64,000 nucleotides of DNA from Furcasterigmium furcatum (Eukaryota > Ascomycota > Sordariomycetes > Glomerellales > Plectosphaerellaceae), in contig BCIA01000003.1 of the NCBI GenBank assembly GCA_001599815.1, positions 4,030,001 through 4,094,000 on the forward strand. The letters run 5' to 3'. The position numbers and the translations under genes are program-made. Below, in pieces: positions 35,441-47,514 of this stretch; position 1 is the first letter of the stretch; each line of letters opens with the position of its first letter. The notes under the pieces are model-generated. The model worked only from the letters and a program-made list of their open reading frames with translations, did no database searches and was not told the origin of the DNA.

Positions 35441-35943
35441 ATGAGGCTTCACTACGTACCAAACAAGCCGCCAGCCAAACGTCGGCCGAGGCTGTACTTC
35501 ACGATAGGCAGGTAACCTAGTCGATACTAGCTAGACCTGACGAAGAATACCATAACGAGATCATGACACTGAACCAGGCTCATTCGCGTGGCACCCGGAT
35601 CCATTGAGTCGGTGGATGCTCCCCCGGGCTCCAGGGAGACAGACAAAAGTACCAAGATCGTCGACTTGCCGTGTTGAGTTAGTAGAACATGGAGATGCAT
35701 GGATCCAATGTATGTACGCGGAACAAGACAAGTTGAGTCATGCGAGGACTCGGCTTTCACGGCCGATTGGTTCCTTCCACTGCTATGAGTCCAATGGATC
35801 AATCAAATGCGCCCTGGGGTTGACATGCGCATCAACGACAAGCCACTCTTCAGAGGCGGTCTGCTTACTTATATGCCTCGTGTCACACCATAGAGTGTCA
35901 AGAGTCGACTGAATGGTAATGCACTCGATATAACCATTCCAAG
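35441..35943. other. Spacer upstream of the winged-helix/GNAT gene
   Basis: This 503-nt spacer holds the 3' flank of the small membrane-protein gene and the promoter of the fusion gene. An ATATAACC sequence lies about 15 nt before the next ATG. No gene is seen. Confidence 0.55.
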
Positions 35944-36990
35944 ATGCCTGCCGCCATCGAACCAGCCGCTGCGCCACTCACGCCGCCAGACCTCGTGTCT
36001 CCTATCCGCGATGCATCCCGCCAGCTCGTTCGCGAGCTCGGCTTCCTGCGTCGTACTCTCGCCGGCACGAACCTGTCCTCCGCTGCCGTCCACATGCTCC
36101 TTGAAATCGGTGACCACGGAGTCCACGATGCCTCAGAACTGCACGCGAGGCTGAAGTTCGACGGGGGAAACGGGGGCGAGTTCGAGTCGGCCCTCAAGGA
36201 GCTCAAGTTCAACGGCGAGATAACCGCCCAGTCGTCAGCCCCCGCCATGACATCCTACCACATCACGACCAAAGGCGCAGAGACGTTACGCGCCATCAAC
36301 GCCCTCGCCGTCAAGCGCGTCCAGCAGGCCCTCAACGCTGCCACGCCAGAGGCCGGGGACACCATCGCCCAGGGCCTGAGGCTCTACGCAAACGCCCTGG
36401 CCGCATCATCCCCCATCGCGGCCCAGGTCCAGACGCTGGCGGCCAAGCCTGCCGTGCGCATCGAGCCCGGCTACCGTCCTGGCTTCCTCGCCCGCAACAT
36501 CGAGATGCACGTCGAAATGTACCACCCCATGGTCGGCTGGGGCCGGGCGTTCGAGGCCGCTTTGGCCAAGGACTTCGGGGCGCTCATCGAGCGTCTGGAC
36601 GAGAGGCCGGACAACCAGATCTGGTCTGCCGTCCAGGACCCCGCGACGCCGGGCGGGAAGGAGCGCATCGTCGGCACCATCCTGCTCGATGCGGAGGACC
36701 TGGGAGAGCCCGGCACGGTGCGCATCCGTGGGTTCATCGTCGATCAGGACGCCAGGGGTCTGGGCGCGGGCAAGAAGCTGATGCGGGCGTTGATGGGCTT
36801 CGTCAGGGAGAGGGGCTTTGACAAGGTGGTACTGTACACGATTGATGGTCTCTCGGCTGCCGTGCACCTGTACCGAAGCTTTGGGTTCGAGCTGGTGAGT
36901 GATAAGGAGGAGATTGTCTGGGAGCGTCCCATCAGGACGATGCAGTTCATCTGGCGAAACCCGGCAGCGGATGCCGACAGCTTGTCGTGA
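35944..36990 (+). CDS. Winged-helix (MarR-like) / GNAT acetyltransferase fusion
   Basis: This is an intronless 348-residue protein with a bacterial-looking architecture. Residues about 20-150 resemble a MarR-type winged helix (RELGFLRRTLAGTNLSSAAV, then LLEIGDHG, and the wing ITAQSSAPAMTSYHITTKG). Residues about 165-345 are a GNAT N-acetyltransferase domain. Its acetyl-CoA loop, RGFIVDQDARGLGAGKKL at about residues 262-279, carries the R-x-x-G-x-G core. FDKVVLYTIDGLSAAVHLYRSFGFELV follows as the usual beta6-alpha4 segment. In bacteria this pairing is often annotated as a bifunctional regulator/acetyltransferase. The substrate is unknown, and DNA binding by the fungal protein is inference. The ATG is the first in the frame. 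Lack of introns and the domain order suggest, but do not prove, transfer from bacteria. It stands alone, not in a gene pair. Confidence 0.88.
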   Translation: MPAAIEPAAAPLTPPDLVSPIRDASRQLVRELGFLRRTLAGTNLSSAAVHMLLEIGDHGVHDASELHARLKFDGGNGGEFESALKELKFNGEITAQSSAPAMTSYHITTKGAETLRAINALAVKRVQQALNAATPEAGDTIAQGLRLYANALAASSPIAAQVQTLAAKPAVRIEPGYRPGFLARNIEMHVEMYHPMVGWGRAFEAALAKDFGALIERLDERPDNQIWSAVQDPATPGGKERIVGTILLDAEDLGEPGTVRIRGFIVDQDARGLGAGKKLMRALMGFVRERGFDKVVLYTIDGLSAAVHLYRSFGFELVSDKEEIVWERPIRTMQFIWRNPAADADSLS

Positions 36991-39900
36991 GTGAGTCTTG
37001 ATTCTGGACTGTCGATGTAGAGACGAAATGATATGACGGATAGCATGCTCTGCACAATACATGGCGTACAAATATTTCTAGTAGTCTCCCTGTCGGTGGC
37101 TCACTCGTCGAGCTGAGTGTTCCCCGACATCTGATGCAGTATCGTCTGTCCAAGTACCTGGCTCGACTTGTGCAACTGTATGTCTATCATATCCCATCAC
37201 CAAGGATCCTTTTGCCCCCATCCTTGTGGGGATATTAGATATATGACGTACAAACCCTTCCACGAGTTGTCGTGTATCCAGAACTCGGACCAAATCTTGG
37301 ACAAAATGAGCCTCAGATACCATCCAATGCTTGTTGAAGCTCACGTACGGCTATGTGCAGTCCTGTCGCTCTGACATATCCTTTCAGCCGGAGGCCGAGC
37401 AGCGCGGAACCAATGAGGTGTTGCAGTCCAGTCTCGAACGCAGCAGGGCATTGCCCGGGCTGGTCGAGAAAATTGTTGAGGTCACAAGATGCGGTAACCT
37501 GAGAAGCCTGACTGAGAGGTGGCTTGAAAGCATCTCGATGAGCCCTCCCTTGCCTCATGCAACAGCCTGGACTGGGCGTGAAAGTGGACTTCCATGCAAA
37601 ACTCCTCACATATCACAAATACTCTGCAGATCCGTCTTAGACTATGCTTCCCATCGAGAAGTCCAGGCATCCAAGCATCCCAGATTCAGAGAATTCCCCC
37701 CCCTTCAGATGCAAGTATCCCTCGCCATTGGAGCGGATAGCAGTCCGGGGTGAGTAGGTTGTCTCATTTTGGGTCCGATCTCGAAGACTCAAGGCCGGAA
37801 TTGATTCCACGTCCGGGTTGGGCGTTAACCTCTCTCGTTGAGATCCAATGAATGTGAATTCCTGCAGTATATGTGGCTGCTGGGGATGGTGCCCTCTGTT
37901 CGACAAGAAACTTGACACTTGACGTGTCTCCCGAGACGATCATGCCTCGTGTCTCAGCCTTCGGGCTGACCGGGGCAGCAGAGCATGCTTCCGGGCCAGA
38001 CAAAATGACGAGTCTCACGCGGCCATCCTGGGCGATTTCGGGATCGGCGAGGTCGTGGTCTTGAGAGCAACAGCAGGCATGGCATACTCTGCGCTCTCCG
38101 TACCTCCTCACGGACCAGACTGTGGCAGGTCACCTTCACCTGAATCCTGCCGGTCGGTGCTACCCGTATGATCATATTCGAGCCCCATTTGCTCATGGCT
38201 AAAGGGTTAGCGGTCATGGACCCTGACGTTGAGATATCCACAGGCGAGTTCAGACCGAAGTGAAGCTGTCGATGGCGTAGCCTCTGCCGTCACAAATTTA
38301 AGTTCAGTCACAGCTGAGGCGCCTGGAGAAGCAAGACGGTAATTTCTTCTGGCATGAATATCTGAGCGCATGCCTCAAGGCGGCGCCCCCGGGAACGTGG
38401 ATGATGGGAGTGGTGTCTAGTGAAGGGAAAGTAGCGGTCTACGTCGTCCGAGAGTAGCATCGAAGTGAATCAGAGCGCCAGTTCGTTTCCTATACCTTAA
38501 CCTTCGGTTTTGCATCCTCGGGAGGGCCCGCGGCGGCCGAGTCCCGGTGATGGTCGAGAGAGCATAAGCTTGATGGCCAAGAAGGAAGACGTCCGTCTGT
38601 GCCAGGTCAGCTCACCATGTTGACGCTGCAGAATGCAGAAAAGGACGACGCGGCTGAGCCAGAGAGGCGGGAAGGCTTGGGTCCGTGGCAATACGGCCCA
38701 ACTGTGTCACCACAGCCGCGTTGATTGGACTGGACGTGGCGAAGGCCTACCGAGGAGAGATTCCGTGGGGGTGTCTCCTTTCACCGAATCGCAAATCGCA
38801 TCTTCCGGGTCTGCCCGTGGTCAGGCAGGCGATCTTCCGGATGACACGTCGCAAGGAGAGCGCTTGGCGGTAAGAAAAGCAAGCCTGGGACCATTGAGCG
38901 CCATGTTGCTGGCACAGACGCCGGCGTCTGGAATGGGAGATGCTAATTCTGATTCCCCTTTCTCTTGTCAGGACAGTGTACCAGTCGAAGATCGGCATGA
39001 TGGCTGAAGGAGTTGGGCAAACCCAAGAGCTGAGAATGACTAGTGATCGCCAAGAACGTGGGCTGGAGATGGTTGGCATGTCGAATCAACCCAATACGAA
39101 GGGTGCTGAGCCGGCGAGAGCGAGTGAGACCCGGGCCCGGCGCCATGTCTTGTCGCAGATGTGGTGAAGACGGTCCATCGCGCACCTCCATGCGAACTGA
39201 TGAGGGGCGCAAGGGCGGCGCAAGGGTGCGGCGAGGGCGGCAAGGCGGCAGAAGCACGATGGAACATCATCACATGCGTGTCTCGAGGTTCATCAGAGAC
39301 AGAGAGAGAAGATCGACGCAGGGAAGTCAACGTCGGAGTTGGCGAGGGCGGTGACGAGTCCATGGGGCCGGGGTTCAATGGGGGGCGTTTGGTTTGTGTG
39401 TGTCCCCGGACTTCTGTTTGCCGGGCCCGAGAGTCGCGATGCAGGACTCAGGAGGAGCGAGCGAGCGAGCGAGCCCTGAACACCGATGGCAGGCACGACG
39501 CCAGAGGGCAGGTGCCTCCCGAGGTCGTTCTGTGATTCTGCCCTGCCCTATGAGGAGACGTCGTGCTCGAGCACCTGCCTGGCACGTGGACCGTAACTGA
39601 CCAGCACCTTCCCACCAGCTGCCTCCATTTGCTGCTCTAGGTAGGTACATCCTGAAGGGTCACCGAGCGTCGAGCAAGTACCTTCCTCCTCCCGGTCCGA
39701 CATCCACCACGGGCTTCCTCCGCAAACCGCCACCTGTCTGTCGTCTGTCAACCTGAATCACCCACTGCAAGGCACTGGTCGCAATGTGCACACTGGCAAA
39801 TGTCAAAATGGCCTCGCCGTCCAGAACGCGAAGTTATTGGCCCGATCGAAGATGGATATCCTCGCACGCGCCCCAACCAGTTATTTCCACCTTCTCGACT

Positions 39901-42900
39901 CGCCATAGTGCCAGACGCCGCGTGCAGCACGCCTTCGATACTGACCTGTGCACACACACCCACCCTCTCTCTCTGAGTGAAGCCCCAGACGGCAAGCCCT
40001 TATCTTGGGACACCATGACATCGCCAACAACGGCGTCCGCTCGGCCCGTGGGGGCGAAGTTACAGAACCTGCCTCCTCGAGCAAGGTGCTGTCACAAGGG
40101 GGCACGAGGGGTGATGGAGGGGACTAACGGCATCGCCGAACGCACATGCCATGGCGGCCCCTGGCTCTGTGGTTAAAAGATTGGGGCGCGCGATGACGCC
40201 GTTACACTTTGGGATGGATGGGGACTTTGAGCAGCTAAAACCAACGTCCGACTGCTTGGGGTATGGTTTGTATGGCCATGGCGCCTCGGCATGGTGCTGG
40301 CTTGGATTCGGTCTCCAAGGTCCAGGAACGACCACAGGCAAATGGCGCCCCGGTTCATCCAATATCGACCTCGAGCTGGCTTCTGAGGAGTTCTTCGGAC
40401 ACCTTCCGTCAGTCGCTCCCACTGCGCCTTTATCGCGTTGTGACAAAACTCGGTCGGAACTGAGGACCTGGGGACCTGGGGAAGGGCCCCCCTTGCCTGG
40501 CACACTAAAAAGCAAAGCTTCTAGGCCACCACACCACTCGGCATGATTGACCGGAGGCTTGGCCGCTTCCTTCGATGCCGCATCACTGGACATGGGCCAG
40601 AGAAAGGGGGCGGATCTCGTTCCACCATTACCTACAGCCCTGATCGACAGACACCCGGCATAAGCGGGCAATCAGGCCTGAGGGTGGCCACTACTAGTAT
40701 GGGGGCTCCGGATCTCGTTCTTGCCCCTACCAGCACTGTCAGAAACGCCCTGGGAAAACCCTGCCGTCACGTCAATAACTGTGTTTACGTCGGTGCAGAG
40801 AGAGGGCCACGGCTGAAAAGAGCACCCCGGGCAGCATATACATAAGCTGAGCTCACTCACGAGCTCTTTCGACTGGCTGACACGCCTTGTGCACGGTCAC
40901 GCGACAGCCAGCTGACACCTCGCCTCATGGTGTGCTCAGTAAAAACCGTTGCGCATCCTCGCTGTCGGGTCCGGTGCGGCATGCATCCACCTGAAATCAC
41001 CGACCTGACGGTTCTGCCTCCGGCAACTTTGCCACCCCTAAAGCATACAGTATCGGGCGACGTCAGCTTCCTGATACGTCGATTCATCGCCGAAAAGCCT
41101 CACTCGGTCGAGAAATACACACGTCGTTGTCTGAGCTTTTCAGATGCCAAGGCCCACCGGCGTACTCCGGGCGGCTGCTCCCTGACAGGCTGCGCAAGGA
41201 TAATTCTGCCCACATCGTGGTGGAAGATCGATGATCTTCGGGGCTGCGTTGCGTTGCCCCTGCATGGTGGACATGCTCGTACTTATGTCGTTGGCACTAT
41301 GTACCGATGGATGGCCTCACTTGTCGAGAGCCCCGATCGAACACACACGATCAGCGAGATGCCCTTCTCTTGGTATCAACCAACGCAGTCGCGACAGCCG
41401 TCTCCAAGATGAATGAAGAACTACGACTAGTGCTTACTGCCGGCATGCATCTTTTGCTACGGACATGCGCTTGTCTCAGCCTCCCGACAGATCATGTTGA
41501 AAAGGGGTCTCTGAACATTGCTCAAGTCTGTCTGTCCCCTACAAGGAGTTTAACCACATCCATCGACGTCCATCGCCTTGAAGAAGCTAGCAAGGGTACC
41601 TGGCAGCACCTGGCGTGGGGCTAACCTCGCATCCCGGCACACCCCCAAAGGCTCACCCTACAGCCCCCTGCCCCCTGGCGGCGAGCAGACGATGCAACGT
41701 TTGACCTCCGTACCAGTGCAGCGAGTCGCTCTTGGATTACGTACCGTTCTACCTCCTGAAAGAACGGGTAGCCGAGAAGAGAGGAACATGTGAGCTTCAG
41801 GAGGTGCCAGAAAGCCGGACAGAGCCGAGCAGGCCGACTTAGAGCCCGGCGCTATCGCGGCAGTAGCACCGCCGTCTGACGCAGATCCAAGGGTGTCAAT
41901 CATACTCATCACATGGAGAACGTGGCTCTGCACTGCACAAGGGCGAATCTTTGTGCACCGGACTGGCCCAGCCAAGGCGTCCCAGGTAATTCCGTTGACG
42001 AGATGACATCAAACTCTGCTGTCGCTGGCGTGTACGCATCCATCCATGCGTATGATCTCCTCGATGCTTGACCGACGGCTCCGAGGTTGGGGCGGTGGTG
42101 GTGGTGGTGTGCGCGTGTGGAAATCCTCCAAAGTCTTCAGTTCCTGGAGAGCCCGACGAAGAGTTCCATCCTCGAGGTACGGTACTCTGCCTGGGCGTTT
42201 CAGCCTCTTGGAAGACAGGACTCCCAGCAGGAAAAGATGGTCCCCATTTCTTTTGCTGTTCCACCGATGTTGTTGCTGCATGCTGGCGGTCAATCCTCCC
42301 AGATCCCGGGGCCGTTTTTGCTTTTGCTATTTTCTACCCCTTGCTCTCTGCCCATTCGTCGCCATCTTGGGCATTGAATAAGGTCAGGCAGCGTCCTCGC
42401 CTGCACGAGACATAAATCCCACGAGACTCGATATTACATACTTGCACACTGCCTCCCGAGAGATCTCGGCCCGCCTGTACATTGGCATCGCCCCAGCCCA
42501 ATACGATTCACCAGCCCTGCCAGACAAGAATCTTGGATGGACCAAGGCTCTTCTCACGCGCCCAGCCCTTACAGCACTTGATCAAACAGCAATCACAAGC
42601 TTTTAGTCAAATCTATCTCACCGAGCAGAGCGACAGCAGCCTCCCCCGTGTCCGTTTCAAACCACCATCCAGGACCGGACCCCCCAACGAGCAGAGACCA
42701 AGCAAGGCCATCGCAGCATCAAGGGCTCAGGCCGCCTGGTCTTGATGCTATTACACATCAAGGCCCTCATCTCATCCTCACATCTCTCGGCAGGGAACGA
42801 GATAGGCGGCAGACTCAAACTTGACCTCGGCGATGACACCGCATCTTCACGAGAGAAAGCAACATCCTTATTAGTCCAGCCACCGCCACGGGCTATTTCA

Positions 42901-44418
42901 GAACCCCCTGTGACAAGGGCCGCCGCCATTCCACCCGTCGATTGCCGTGCTTCCTGGCTGGCCCCCTGCCCGGTCTCAGTCGTCTGTCCTGCAGGAAAGC
43001 AGGAAATCCCCGAGCTTTTGCACTAGTCGGCCGCCTGGCTCAGGATCTGGCACCGCATTCTGCACACAGCACACATCCTCTTGTTTCTGTCCTCTGGCTG
43101 GGGGATCCCTGCTGTGTTGGAAGAGCATTGGCTGTCACAACGGCTGGCCAGGCGTCGGCCACAGGAAGAAAACCACACCCCAAGTCGGAGATTTAGGCCA
43201 GAGGGGACAGTGCTCGTCTCCCTTTTCCTTGGGTTACTCGATTTGAATACATACATCTCCTCCTGGTGGATGTATATACCACCCTCCTCAAAACAAGACC
43301 AGGACCGACCCCCATCAGCGGACTCGGACAGCGCCAGGTGAGTTGGCCGGCCTTCAGTTCTCTCGTCCTCTCTCATCACGATCACCATATACTCCCCCAA
43401 GCCCCGTTATTCCTCAGCACGAGCTGGTGCTGAGGGCTCAGTACCAAAAGTTCCTCAATCTCGCCCTGTCCTACATGTACGTTCACAACCGATCGTTCAT
43501 CCCACGGTGTGTGCCGGGGGAAAGACTCGAAGGCTGCAAACCCCCCAACCGCCATTTGCGTATGTGGATGTCGGCGCATCCTGACGCCATTGTCGGGAGG
43601 TGGACAGTTGCGAGGACAGCCCAAACCCCCACTCTCCTGGCGCGTCTTTGCTCATGATATCTGCGGGCTTTGACGCTTGATCGGCCTGGCAGACAACAAG
43701 AGGGAAGGCTAATGAAAAAGAGCAGACCGCCACGCTCACTCAGCTGAGTGCCCCCCACTGCAAGGTGACGGCAGGCCAAGACGACGCCCACCCGGCTCCC
43801 CCGAGTCCTTGAACTGTATACCTACATTGTTTCCAGCCTCGCATCAGACGACGACAGCACCGACTTCTGGCAGGAGCGTCACCCAGTCATCCAGTCCTCC
43901 GGATTCATCTCTCGTGGAAAACAGCGCGTCGGACGGAACGGCTCACCAGAGGGACACGGGACAAGAAATAGGCGCCAACTAAGTCTCGGTTTCGCGAGAT
44001 CCCCTTGGTCGAGGAGGCGCCTAACCTTGGAACTCCAGCCAGTGCTATCATACCAGCAGCTCCGGCCACAAAATACTACTCTGTCGCCGCGGATCACCAG
44101 AGCCCACTCCCTCGTCCCCGGTCACTCGACTTCATTCCGTGGCTGCCCCTCGGAACCAGAACTGCGCTTCCATCTCTCGTGCCCAGTCGGCATTGTTTGC
44201 CTACCCCGGGTATCCAGCCACCAGTGGGCTCCTCCTAGCGAATCATTCGACGAGACCGCGAGGTCATCATCTCCTGGACCATTCACTTGTGCCTGGTCAC
44301 TTGGTTCGCCCCCAGAACTAAATAAAAGGCACAAAGTAACCTGCTGCCCATATTGGGTGCCCCACAGGCCGAGTCGAGGATCACTATATCCGGATCCCTG
44401 AAACAGGACGACCCGTGG
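36991..44418. other. Gene-poor stretch
   Basis: No gene is confidently recognised in this 7.4 kb. A 98-codon minus-strand frame at 37313-37609 reads like protein and could be one exon of a small gene with a further exon near 37230-37290, but no family is visible. Frames at 40927-41412 and 40060-40671 have no domain. The segment contains a (GAGC)n run at 39455-39474, a CTAGGTAGGTAC motif at 39638-39650 and a GGT-repeat near 42090-42108. The right end is the promoter of the Zn2Cys6 gene. Confidence 0.4.
39455..39474. repeat. (GAGC)n tetranucleotide run
   Basis: About four and a half GAGC units in intergenic DNA. A simple repeat with no evident function. Confidence 0.8.
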
Positions 44419-45954
44419 ATGGAAGTCATCGCATTGACGGCAGACCGGGGTTTTGATATGTGGATGGAGAAGCCTGCCCCGAAGACGTACCCCTCGGAAA
44501 TTCGAGGGAGCCAGAAAGGCTTCGCAATGTCTTACCAGCACTCTTTGCCACCGCGATCACACTCGGGCAACGTGGCTATCGGGTCGCCCGGCTTCACGCC
44601 CGAGTATAACCTGCCGGCGCCTGGTCACATGTCCAGGCAGGCTGGCGTGGCAAGCACCGCCCCAAAGACACTGCGCGAGCGCAAGGAGGCGATCTCGCAA
44701 GCAAGCCAGAAGTTGAAGCGGTCCGTCTCGACAAGCGATGCTTCGATGTCCCGACCGAACGCCTCTGAGCAGGCTCAGCTTGCACTTGGTGACAAGAGGA
44801 GAAACAAGCTGGGCTACCATCGAACTTCCGTGGCATGTGGTAAGTGACGCTTGTCACCTTGGACACGAGTAGCTGCTGACGCGATTCGAATCAAGGCCAC
44901 TGCCGACGACGCAAGATTCGATGCATCCCGGAGGTCTCAGATCCACAGGGCCGTTGTGCCAACTGCATCCGCCTGAAGAAGGAGTGTAGCTTCCATCCCA
45001 TCGATCAACCGCCAACAAGCGAAGGCCGCTCAAAGGCATCTTCTCGAGCGTCGACAGGGCCAAAAGTCGGATCAGCCTCGTCTTCTCCCACACCAGCATC
45101 CGCTCTACTCTCTTCTGCAGCGCAGACAAACTCGCAATACCCGGGACTCGCGATGCCAGCCGCTCAACACATGCTGCCCCATCCCAACGAGGGCGAGGTG
45201 GGCTCGGACAACTTTGTCCCCAACCCAAAAGGTACGCCTAGTTTGACTATCCCACCGGAACGTTAGCGCTGACCCTGATTTTCCAGATTACTCAAATACG
45301 GGCCTTGCCTCCAGGCCGTTCGACTTCGCCAGCCAGCCTGTGATGAACTGGGCTGCGCCAGACGCGAGCCCTGCTTCCACGACCAAGTCGCTCGACCTCA
45401 ACCTCCCCTGGAAGTCCTATCCGAATCACGATTCCCCGATGACACCGTCATTCTCGCCGTACACGCCGAACGCGCCTCTCCCCAGCGCGAACTGGAGCAC
45501 CCCCGCGTCGGAGGCTGGCCAGCGAGAGGATGTAGCATGGGGCGGGTATGCGCCGGCACACCCTCGATCGATCCCCTACGACAGCGAGGGTCGCGACTCG
45601 CCCAAGTACCCCGGTGTGCCCAGCAAGAACCGTCAGCTTGACATGAGGCCTGCCGACATGCCGCCCGACGGGTACACTTCAGCCGGAGCGGTGTCTTTGC
45701 CCCCCAGCGTCGGCATGCCCATGGCAAGTCTGCACCAGTCTGTCCCTCTCGCCGCGCCCACGGTGCCGTCGAACGACTACGGCGTCTGGAACCAGCAGCA
45801 GCAGTTTCAGTATGGCCGGCCAGGGCCCGGCGGTGTTGCAGGCTGGGCATATGGAGGCCAACCGACCCACTTGGGTATGCAGCCCGACAACCAGCTTCCG
45901 GTCACCACCAGCGAGCCCATGCATCAGGCAGGCATGTACTACTCAGGACGGTAG
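44419..45954 (+). CDS. Zn(II)2Cys6 transcription factor
   Basis: This is a probable nuclear transcription factor of the fungal Zn2Cys6 class. Exons are 44419-44839, 44896-45231 and 45287-45954, joined by introns of 56 nt (GTAAGT...TCAAG) and 55 nt (GTACGC...TCCAG), giving 474 residues. The binuclear cluster is split by intron 1: exon 1 ends in GYHRTSVACG and exon 2 continues HCRRRKIRCIPEVSDPQGRC, then ANCIRLKKECSFHP. That gives Cys-x2-Cys-x6-Cys ... Cys-x2-Cys-x6-Cys at about residues 140-168. The cluster sits in the middle of the protein, after about 140 Ser/Arg-rich residues. The C-terminal 300 residues are Pro/Ser/Gln-rich, with no fungal_trans middle-homology region seen. The start is uncertain: 44419 is the first ATG of the frame, while the ATG at 44527 (MSYQHSLPPRSHSG) is an equally good candidate and would remove 36 residues. 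Confidence 0.88.
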
Positions 45955-46959
45955 GTGGGGGTACGCACTCGCCCAATGAATGACTCGACATGAACGAGGG
46001 TATCCGGAGATCACCTCGAAAAACGAAGCTGAAAGGAGGTCGAGACTGGCCTGGTGGCTGGATGCGAACCATGGTTGCGGAGGCCCGGCCGCGGTCGTGG
46101 TGCGGCTGCAGTCCTCTGCGACAATCGCGGCCACGCGATTCAGGGCCAGAAGGACGGCCCAGAACTCTTTATTAATGGAAATTGGTCGGCAATCAGCATG
46201 GCCGACCCCTGCGTGGTGTCGGGATACACACTGGCGAGGGGCCTGCGTCATATGGCCTGAGAGGCCCGAGCGCATGTTGGCTGTCCCTGGGACGGAGATT
46301 GCCATGGGTACACCTTCAGTTATCGAGCGTATTGCGAGGCAAAGTCCATGTGCAGGAGGCGGCATGCTGGCTTCGGGCCCCAGGACTGAGACGTCAGGCT
46401 CATCTAATCAGCAGGGTAAGACGTCGATCAGACGGGACGGGACGAGACGAGCGGCGAAAATAGCCGGCGTGGACAGCAAGGCTTCAACGCCTTGAGGAAT
46501 ATTATGTAGCATAGGTAGCCTGGTATACTTATTATGGGACAGGATGGGAGGACGTTGGGTTTGGCTCGGCGTGGGCCCCTAAGGGGCAAAAGGCGGCGGC
46601 CCGGTCACCGAGACCGTGTATCGGACGAAGTGACGGTTTCGGCAACCAGATCGCCGATGGAGGACGGATTTGGCACAGCAGCCCGAAACTTCATACATAC
46701 TGGGATGGGCTCTGGGGCGGAAACATGCAGGGTAAAGTGGCAGGGACGACCATGACGACTTTTTGTTTGCTTATCATTAGACTTGGGTGTTGAATATTGA
46801 TTGATTTCTCGCGGGGCCGTCTGACCAGTATCGCCTTGTCCCATATCGAGCCTACGGACCAGAAACGGGATCACAGATGAAGAGAGATTCGATGATGAGC
46901 TGTGAAAACGAATAACTATCTCCTGTTGTCTCTCCAAACACGGCTCGTTTACGTCAAGC
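45955..46959. other. Convergent 3' flanks, Zn2Cys6 gene / DUF202 gene
   Basis: This 1-kb spacer lies between two converging genes. The 171-codon plus-strand frame 45980-46495 has no recognisable domain. No gene is assigned. Confidence 0.5.
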
Positions 46960-47514
46960 TCAGTTCACCAACCGCCAGGTCAGGACCAATAGCGTTATAT
47001 ACGCGGCCAGGCTCAGAGCCGCGAGCAGCGCGACGCTGTTCCCTGACGTCCGGAACTTCTTCCGCGGCAGCGGCTCGTCGTAGCCCTCGCCGACAGCATC
47101 AGGGACGTTCTCGTTGGGATTCCGCCGCTGCTCGTTGTTGCTGCTTGTGCTGCTTGAGTCGTCATCGGGGGTCGTGGACGTGAAGAACTGGCGGTGGCCC
47201 TCGTAGCGGCGGTATATGGCGACAAGCATGACGGCGGCGCCGTACACGGCGAAGAGGGCGCCGATGGCGTAGAACTCCGACGTGAAGATCTTGAGGATGA
47301 TGAGGGCGAAGGAGAACTGGCCGAGGGCGGTGCGCATGTACGCGCCTTCAAAGGTGCGCTGGGCCGCGCGGATCTCGACGAGCCTAGCTGGCCGTTAGAG
47401 AGGGCGCGAGTGAATGTGGAGGCATTTCAGGGGCGGTTGCCCGTACTCATCTGCCGTGAGCACGACGGAGCGTGCCCGGTGAAGGCGGAGGTGAAGATGG
47501 TCTTCTGGGTTTGG
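46960..47514 (-). CDS. DUF202-family membrane protein (5' end incomplete)
   Basis: This is a predicted integral membrane protein of the DUF202 family, function unknown. Two exons are well supported: 47514-47447, encoding QTQKTIFTSAFTGHAPSCSRQ, and 47387-46960, joined across a 59-nt GTACGG...GCCAG intron in phase 1. The hallmark is RLVEIRAAQRTFEGAYMRTA directly before two hydrophobic helices (GQFSFALIILKIFTSEF and IGALFAVYGAAVMLVAIY). A Ser/Asn/Asp-rich polar loop and a third helix (VALLAALSLAAYITLLVLTW) close the protein. The true start lies upstream. The segment 47600-47790 on the same strand reads KFEPSGTFAARLVPREEAFW and could be the preceding exon. It does not join cleanly unless a further GT-AG intron inside about 47630-47700 is accepted. 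The length given is therefore a minimum of about 164 residues. Confidence 0.75.
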
